From Anaerolinea sp. (GTDB taxonomy: Bacteria > Chloroflexota > Anaerolineae > Anaerolineales > Anaerolineaceae), in assembly GCA_020725865.1 (NCBI GenBank), contig DYEC01000021.1, positions 1 to 55,236 on the forward strand: a DNA stretch of 55,236 nt, read 5' to 3'. A program made the position numbers and the translations under genes. The notes beneath the pieces were generated by a model. The model searched no databases, was not told the origin of the DNA, and saw only the letters and a list, made by a program, of their open reading frames with translations. This document shows positions 51,385-55,236 of this stretch, piece after piece. Position 1 is the stretch's first letter. Each line of letters begins with the position of its first letter.

Positions 51385-52722
51385 TTATACCAGTTTTTTG
51401 ACTTCTTTTAGCACATCCTCGGTGATGTTGAGCGTTTCGTCAATATCGGCGTCGGTGTGGGCGGCGGAGATGGAATATTCCTCAAACCAACCGCTGCCCA
51501 TTGGAATGACGCCCTTGCTGAGCATTCCATACCAGTATTCACGCCACATGGCTTTGTTGCACTGGTTCGCCTGCCGGTAGGTATGCGGTATCTCCGGCAC
51601 AAACTGGATGCCGCCCAGCGGTCCTTCATGGGTAACGCAGGCGGGCAAGCCGAGCCGATTAATAATCTCCTTTAGCCCGGCGGCATACTTTGCGCCCAGC
51701 CTGTCCATTTCAGCATACTTGTCTTTAGTCAACACTTTGGTCAGACAGGCAAGCCCGGCGGCAGTGGTGAGCGGGTTGGCATTATAAGTGCCGAAATGCA
51801 CCGCCGGACCCAACGGCGAGATCAGATTCATCAGGTCACGCCGACCGCCGAACGCGCCCAAGGGCGTGCCGCCGCCGATTGCCTTTGCCAGACAGACCAG
51901 GTCTGGTTCGATGCCGTATTTCTCACAGGCGCCGCCGTAGGCTATGCGGCAGCCTACCTTGACCTCGTCGAAAATTAGCAAGACGTTGTATTTGCGGGTC
52001 AGCTCGCGCACACCCTGAAGATAGCCGGGGTCGGGCGGGATGACGCCGCCATTGGTCATGCAGGGTTCGAGGATAAAGCAGGCGATTTCGCCTTCATGCT
52101 TTTTAAGCTGGTATTCCAGACTTTCCAGATCGTTGAACTGCACAATATAGGTGTGTTTGGTGGCGCCTTCGGGAATGCCGGCGCTCTCGACAATCGAAGT
52201 GGGCATCCAGGGTGGTCCGGCGGGGACATTGGACGGCACGGCGCAGCTTACCATCAGCACATCCGACGCACCGTGATATGCTCCCTCTACTTTCAACACA
52301 CCCATTTTCTGCGTGGCGGCGCGTGCCAGCCTCACGGCGTACATGGTGGCTTCCACGCCGGATTGGGTAAAGCGTAACATCTCAATCACCGGATAACGGC
52401 GCTGAATCTCTTCCGCCAGCTCAGTCGCCACCACTGCCGGCATTCCGTAGAGCGTGCCTTTTTTCGCCTGCTCGGCGATGGCTTCGGCAATCACCGGGTC
52501 GGCGTGTCCGGCAACCATGGCGGCATAACACATGCAGTAGTCAATATAACGGTTGCCGTCCAGATCCCAGACATAGGCACCTTTGCTTTCTTTAACGTAG
52601 ATGGGATACGGCGGCCAGAACTGAATGGCGCTGCCCACGCCGCCGGGGATGATTGCCTGAGCGCGCTGGGCTGCCTTTGCTGAGGCGGGAGTGCGGGCGA
52701 TATAGTCATCGTAAAAACTCAT
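51385..52722 (-). CDS. Glutamate-1-semialdehyde 2,1-aminomutase-like class III aminotransferase
   Basis: ATG 52722 follows AAAGGAGG; the open frame runs 27 codons further upstream. The 445-residue product has the HemL-type N-terminus 'AQAIIPGGVGSAIQFWPPYPIYVKES', 'WDLDGNRYIDYCMCYAAMVAGHADP', FTQSGVEATMYAVRLARA, LLIFDEVKVGCR and the PLP lysine in LAKAIGGGTPLGAFGG. HemL makes 5-aminolevulinate for tetrapyrroles, but several divergent relatives act on other amino compounds. The FDEVKVGCRIA segment differs from the HemL norm (FDEVMTGFR), and no other heme gene is near. It is therefore probably a relative with a different substrate. Confidence 0.8.
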   Translation of the reverse strand: MSFYDDYIARTPASAKAAQRAQAIIPGGVGSAIQFWPPYPIYVKESKGAYVWDLDGNRYIDYCMCYAAMVAGHADPVIAEAIAEQAKKGTLYGMPAVVATELAEEIQRRYPVIEMLRFTQSGVEATMYAVRLARAATQKMGVLKVEGAYHGASDVLMVSCAVPSNVPAGPPWMPTSIVESAGIPEGATKHTYIVQFNDLESLEYQLKKHEGEIACFILEPCMTNGGVIPPDPGYLQGVRELTRKYNVLLIFDEVKVGCRIAYGGACEKYGIEPDLVCLAKAIGGGTPLGAFGGRRDLMNLISPLGPAVHFGTYNANPLTTAAGLACLTKVLTKDKYAEMDRLGAKYAAGLKEIINRLGLPACVTHEGPLGGIQFVPEIPHTYRQANQCNKAMWREYWYGMLSKGVIPMGSGWFEEYSISAAHTDADIDETLNITEDVLKEVKKLV

Positions 52723-52916
52723 GGTCAACCTCCTTTTCTTGGAATAAAAATTGAAGACCCAACTTGGAAAGAACCTGTCTGCGATTGAAAATTCAATATC
52801 CAATCATGCCTGAAGAATTTGATTAAGCCGATTGCCCGCCGCGTCCATGGCTTTATGCTTTCCGGCTGTATCCTGCTGGAGAGGGGGTAACTTTTGATGA
52901 ATGTTGCGCTGTTCAA

Positions 52917-52945
52917 AATATAGCATGTTGTGACGGAAAAGTAAA
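52917..52945 (-). promoter_or_regulatory. Probable promoter of the aminomutase-like gene
   Basis: On the minus strand TTTACT (52940-52945) is 17 bases from TATATT (52917-52922). It implies a leader of about 190 bases, in which I see no clear riboswitch or long reading frame. The rest of the 372-base gap (52946-53094) holds a weak GTCG/CGAC hairpin near 52965 and the leader of the next gene. Confidence 0.5.
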
Positions 52946-53094
52946 TATATTTGCAAAAACAGGTCGAAAAACGACTTTTTTGCAGTGCAAAACTAACCCT
53001 GTTCCGGTACTGTATAATAGTAATGTAACCGGGGTGTTGATTGATGCATTGCCGGTTGTGCAGATCGAACAGCCGGTTCTCTATGGAGGTCAGG

Positions 53095-53895
53095 ATGAAA
53101 TCATGGGGTTATCGCGCACTTCTTTTCGCAATGCTGGCTTTCTTCACCATGTCCTGTCAGTTGTGGAGTCTGTTGACCTATCAGCCTCCCTGCGGACCAT
53201 CGGTGTTATCGCTCGCCGAAAGGAATTTCGAGATCAAAACGGTCAAAGCCGGTTTTTCTGAATTGCCAAAAATCCCGCAAAACACCCCCAACACTGCCTA
53301 CTGGGTGGACGGAACGAATACCCCGTATGTGGTTTTTCTCAGCCCGGTGGCGGATAATCTTTCGCTGGGGGATATCCTTAGAGGCGGCGAGCAAGCCCGC
53401 ATCGTTTGGGCGAGTTGCGATTCGGCGAGCTTTATCCTCGAGGCACCCCGGCAGGAAATCCTGGATGTTCCGGAATTGCTGAATCAGTCCGTTTCAGGAT
53501 TAGCAGTCGTCATTCAAAGTGATCCGGCTGCAGTTGCGTGGGTGATACGGGGGGAATTGGTCGGCGGGGAAATTCAGGATATCAGCACGCCCGAGCCGGA
53601 AGATGTGCTGGCTGAAGTTTCCCTGCTGGAGACGGCGCTTTCACAGGATGGTTCGCAGTTGAAGGTGAGCGTATCCATCGTGAACTTTGGGCAGAGTCCA
53701 ATAACGGTTGGCAGTGAGAATGTCACGCTGTTAGCGAGCGGGACGGTTGCCCTGCCGCTTACCAGCGAACCTGCCCTGCCCCGCGAGATTGCTCCGGGGG
53801 TCGCAGAAACGTTTACTCTCATCTTTGCCCGCCCTGCCGCATCTGAAGCCACCCTGCGTGTTTTCGATGTTGAATTTGTGCTTGGAGGCGAATGA
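53095..53895 (+). CDS. Hypothetical lipoprotein
   Basis: ATG 53095 follows GGAGGTCAGG and starts a lipoprotein signal peptide with lipobox FTMS-C21. The open frame runs 18 codons further upstream without signal character. The 266-residue product is not recognised by family. Its C-terminal half ('LKVSVSIVNFGQSPITVGSENVTLL', 'PREIAPGVAETFTLIFARP', 'LRVFDVEFVLGGE') looks like a beta-sandwich of the kind that follows 'intermediate' or DUF4352-like folds. TATAAT at 53014-53019 is a possible -10. It converges on the repeat protein, with a shared hairpin between them. Confidence 0.7.
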   Translation: MKSWGYRALLFAMLAFFTMSCQLWSLLTYQPPCGPSVLSLAERNFEIKTVKAGFSELPKIPQNTPNTAYWVDGTNTPYVVFLSPVADNLSLGDILRGGEQARIVWASCDSASFILEAPRQEILDVPELLNQSVSGLAVVIQSDPAAVAWVIRGELVGGEIQDISTPEPEDVLAEVSLLETALSQDGSQLKVSVSIVNFGQSPITVGSENVTLLASGTVALPLTSEPALPREIAPGVAETFTLIFARPAASEATLRVFDVEFVLGGE

Positions 53896-53902
53896 AATAA
53901 AA

Positions 53903-53929
53903 ACCTGCACCGCGCGCGGCGGTGCAGGT
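53903..53929 (-). terminator. Terminator between the lipoprotein and the repeat protein
   Basis: A perfect 11-bp stem ACCTGCACCGC/GCGGTGCAGGT with a 5-base loop. On the minus strand it is followed by TTTTATTTC, making it the terminator of the repeat-protein gene. It starts 8 bases after the lipoprotein stop and may also act on that strand, though no T run follows there. Confidence 0.82.
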
Positions 53930-53951
53930 AATGGGGGGAGGGAGTGGCAGA

Positions 53952-55236
53952 TTACTTGAGTTTGAAGTAAGCAAGTAATGAAGAGCCGTCCTGCGTAGTC
54001 ATAGTCACACGGTAGCACTTGCCTGCCGTGCTGGGTGTCTTCCAGTTGAAGATGAACTGTCCACCGGTCGGATCGTAACGCAGGCTGGTGCCGCCTGTAG
54101 CGACGGTTTCGATTTCATCAGTGATTGCGGTTGTACTGCATGCGGTCTGAGCGTAGGTCAGCGATTTGACGTAAGCGGTATCGGTCAGCTCGGTCGGTCC
54201 GGCGAAGATTTCAAACTTCAGCGGGACGGTTGAGCCGTTCTTGACTACATTGTACACGCCGTTCATATCCACCGGTTGGTAGAAGCCTTTGAGTGTCCAG
54301 GCACTGACAGTGTAGGTGCGGGTTTCCACTGTGCTGTTGCCTGCTTTGTCATACGCGGTGGCGGTCATGGTGTGCGTGCCAACAGCGGCGCTGTAGCCGG
54401 TCACGGTGCACCCGTTGGGACCGGAGAGGCTGTCTACGGCAGTACAGGTCGGCGCGGCGGGGACGAAGCCGAAGTAGTAGCTGGCGCCGTCTGCCGGTCC
54501 GCCGTTCCAAATGAGGGTCGGAGCGGTGAGGTCAACATCAATGTCACTCACACCGGCGGTGGCGCTGTTGCCGGCGTTATCCACGGCAGTACCGGTGTGG
54601 CTTTGGTCGGCACCTTCAGCGAACGTATAGGGTGCCGTGCAGGAGGCAACACCGGAGAGCGCATCGTCACAGGTGTAGGTGACGGTCGGCGCGCCGGAGG
54701 CGATGTTCCACCAGCCGCTCGCCGGGCGGGCCGGGCTGACTGCGGCGGAGATGGACGGAGCGGTGAGGTCAACATCAATGTCGCTCACACCGGCGGTGGC
54801 GCTGTTGCCGGCGTTATCGTAAACCGTCTGGTTGTAGGATTGATCGGCACCTTCGCCAAAGGTATAGTCCTCCGGGCAGTTGCCTGCAAGACCAGAGGTA
54901 TCATCACTGCAGGTGAAGCTCACGGTCGGTGCGCCGGAGGCGATGTTCCACCAGCCGCCCGCCGGGCGGGCCGGGCTGACTGCGGCGGAGATGGACGGAG
55001 CGGTGAGGTCAACGTCAATATCACTCACACCGGCGGTGGCGCTGTTGCCGGCGTTATCGTAAACCGTCTGGCTGTAGGATTGATCGGCGCCTTCGCCAAA
55101 GGTATAGTCCTCCGGGCAGTTGCCTGCAAGACCAGAGGTATCATCACTGCAGGTGAAGCTCACGGTCGGTGCGCCGGAGGCGATGTTCCACCAGCCGCTC
55201 GCCGGGCGGGCCGGGCTGACTGCGGCGGAGATGGAC
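53952..55236 (-). CDS. Secreted Ig-like repeat protein with C-terminal PxKF domain (5' end beyond window)
   Basis: The frame is open from its stop at 53952 to the window edge, so at least 428 residues are seen and the true start is outside. Two near-identical 80-residue repeats plus a diverged one (about 79 residues) each contain WWNIASGAPTV, a cysteine pair in TCSDDTSGLAGNC, FGEGADQS and DNAGNSATAGVSDIDVDLTAP, typical of bacterial Ig-like surface repeats. A further Ig-like unit ends 'DKAGNSTVETRTYTV'. The C-terminal 100 residues match the PxKF domain (FYQPVDM, VVKNGSTVPLKFEI, SLRYDPTGGQFIFNWKTP, CYRVTMTTQDGSSLLAYFKL). A secreted cell-surface or exoprotein is likely. Confidence 0.85.
   Translation of the reverse strand, partial: SISAAVSPARPASGWWNIASGAPTVSFTCSDDTSGLAGNCPEDYTFGEGADQSYSQTVYDNAGNSATAGVSDIDVDLTAPSISAAVSPARPAGGWWNIASGAPTVSFTCSDDTSGLAGNCPEDYTFGEGADQSYNQTVYDNAGNSATAGVSDIDVDLTAPSISAAVSPARPASGWWNIASGAPTVTYTCDDALSGVASCTAPYTFAEGADQSHTGTAVDNAGNSATAGVSDIDVDLTAPTLIWNGGPADGASYYFGFVPAAPTCTAVDSLSGPNGCTVTGYSAAVGTHTMTATAYDKAGNSTVETRTYTVSAWTLKGFYQPVDMNGVYNVVKNGSTVPLKFEIFAGPTELTDTAYVKSLTYAQTACSTTAITDEIETVATGGTSLRYDPTGGQFIFNWKTPSTAGKCYRVTMTTQDGSSLLAYFKLK
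54721..55236. repeat. Tandem 240-bp coding repeats
   Basis: Units 54721-54960 and 54961-55200 differ at 6 of 240 positions by direct comparison. A third copy begins at 55201 and is identical for the 36 bases present. A more diverged unit of 237 bp precedes at about 54484-54720. Unit length is a multiple of three, so gain or loss of a unit keeps the frame. Confidence 0.93.

Noticed and set aside
52805-52849. 14-codon minus-strand leader frame before the aminomutase-like gene
   Set aside because: There is no ribosome site in front and nothing notable in the peptide. It is too short to support without transcript or conservation data.
54721-55236. Repeated unit read as a CRISPR-like or regulatory repeat
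   Set aside because: Units are directly adjacent, 240 bp, without spacers, and lie in frame within a coding sequence; they are protein domain repeats.

Overview
The window looks like a piece of a Chloroflexota (probably Anaerolineae-type) chromosome. This is inferred from gene style and content: SorC-type sugar regulons, a multi-GAF kinase, MglA-like GTPase and DUF4388 proteins, PxKF/Ig-repeat surface proteins and lipoprotein signals. No marker gene was compared with a database. Promoters are easy to read and follow the sigma-70 pattern (TTGACN-16/17-TANNAT).

Layout. (1) 1-10.5 kb is housekeeping: the 3'-truncated end of an initiator tRNA-Met, a HerA-like ATPase, a YceI lipoprotein, the conserved dnaX-ybaB-recR operon led by a lamin-tail-domain membrane protein, an NYN-domain protein, a Kbl/BioF-family enzyme and an orphan helicase-associated protein. 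Between the NYN and kbl genes lies a strong candidate for an unannotated small RNA (about 7329-7480) with two hairpins that show the same UCCCCCC loop. (2) 10.6-24 kb is a co-directional signalling block: DUF4388 protein, MglA-like small GTPase, alpha/beta hydrolase, V4R protein, left-handed beta-helix protein, response regulator with a degenerate GGDEF domain, a 2318-residue histidine kinase with about ten GAF domains, a second response regulator, and a second alpha/beta hydrolase that has lost its nucleophile serine. (3) 24.0-25.1 kb holds tRNA-Phe and tRNA-Lys genes around a small graveyard of insertion sequences.

(4) 25.3-51.2 kb is a carbohydrate-utilisation island built as two convergent arms that meet at about 39.7 kb. 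The plus arm has a SorC regulator, SIS isomerase, zinc dehydrogenase, SAF-domain dehydrogenase, FucI/AraA-like isomerase, FGGY kinase, an M24-fold protein without its metal ligands, a complete sugar ABC transporter and a PfkB kinase. The minus arm has a TIM-barrel isomerase, rhamnulokinase, class II aldolase, PfkB kinase, cyclase-family hydrolase, E1alpha/E1beta/E2 of a 2-oxoacid dehydrogenase, cupin phosphoglucose isomerase, ROK kinase, a second SorC regulator and an SDR. A shared operator-like sequence (TTGACAAATGTTAA and its palindromic form TTGACAATTGTCAA) sits at the promoters of the transporter operon, the aldolase operon and the TIM-isomerase/rhamnulokinase operon, which suggests one regulon covers both arms. 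The isomerase-kinase-aldolase trio points to a 6-deoxyhexose such as L-rhamnose. The substrate of the plus arm is not resolved.

(5) 51.3-55.2 kb has a glutamate-1-semialdehyde aminomutase-like enzyme, a small lipoprotein and the C-terminal part of a secreted protein with near-identical 240-bp tandem repeats that runs off the window.
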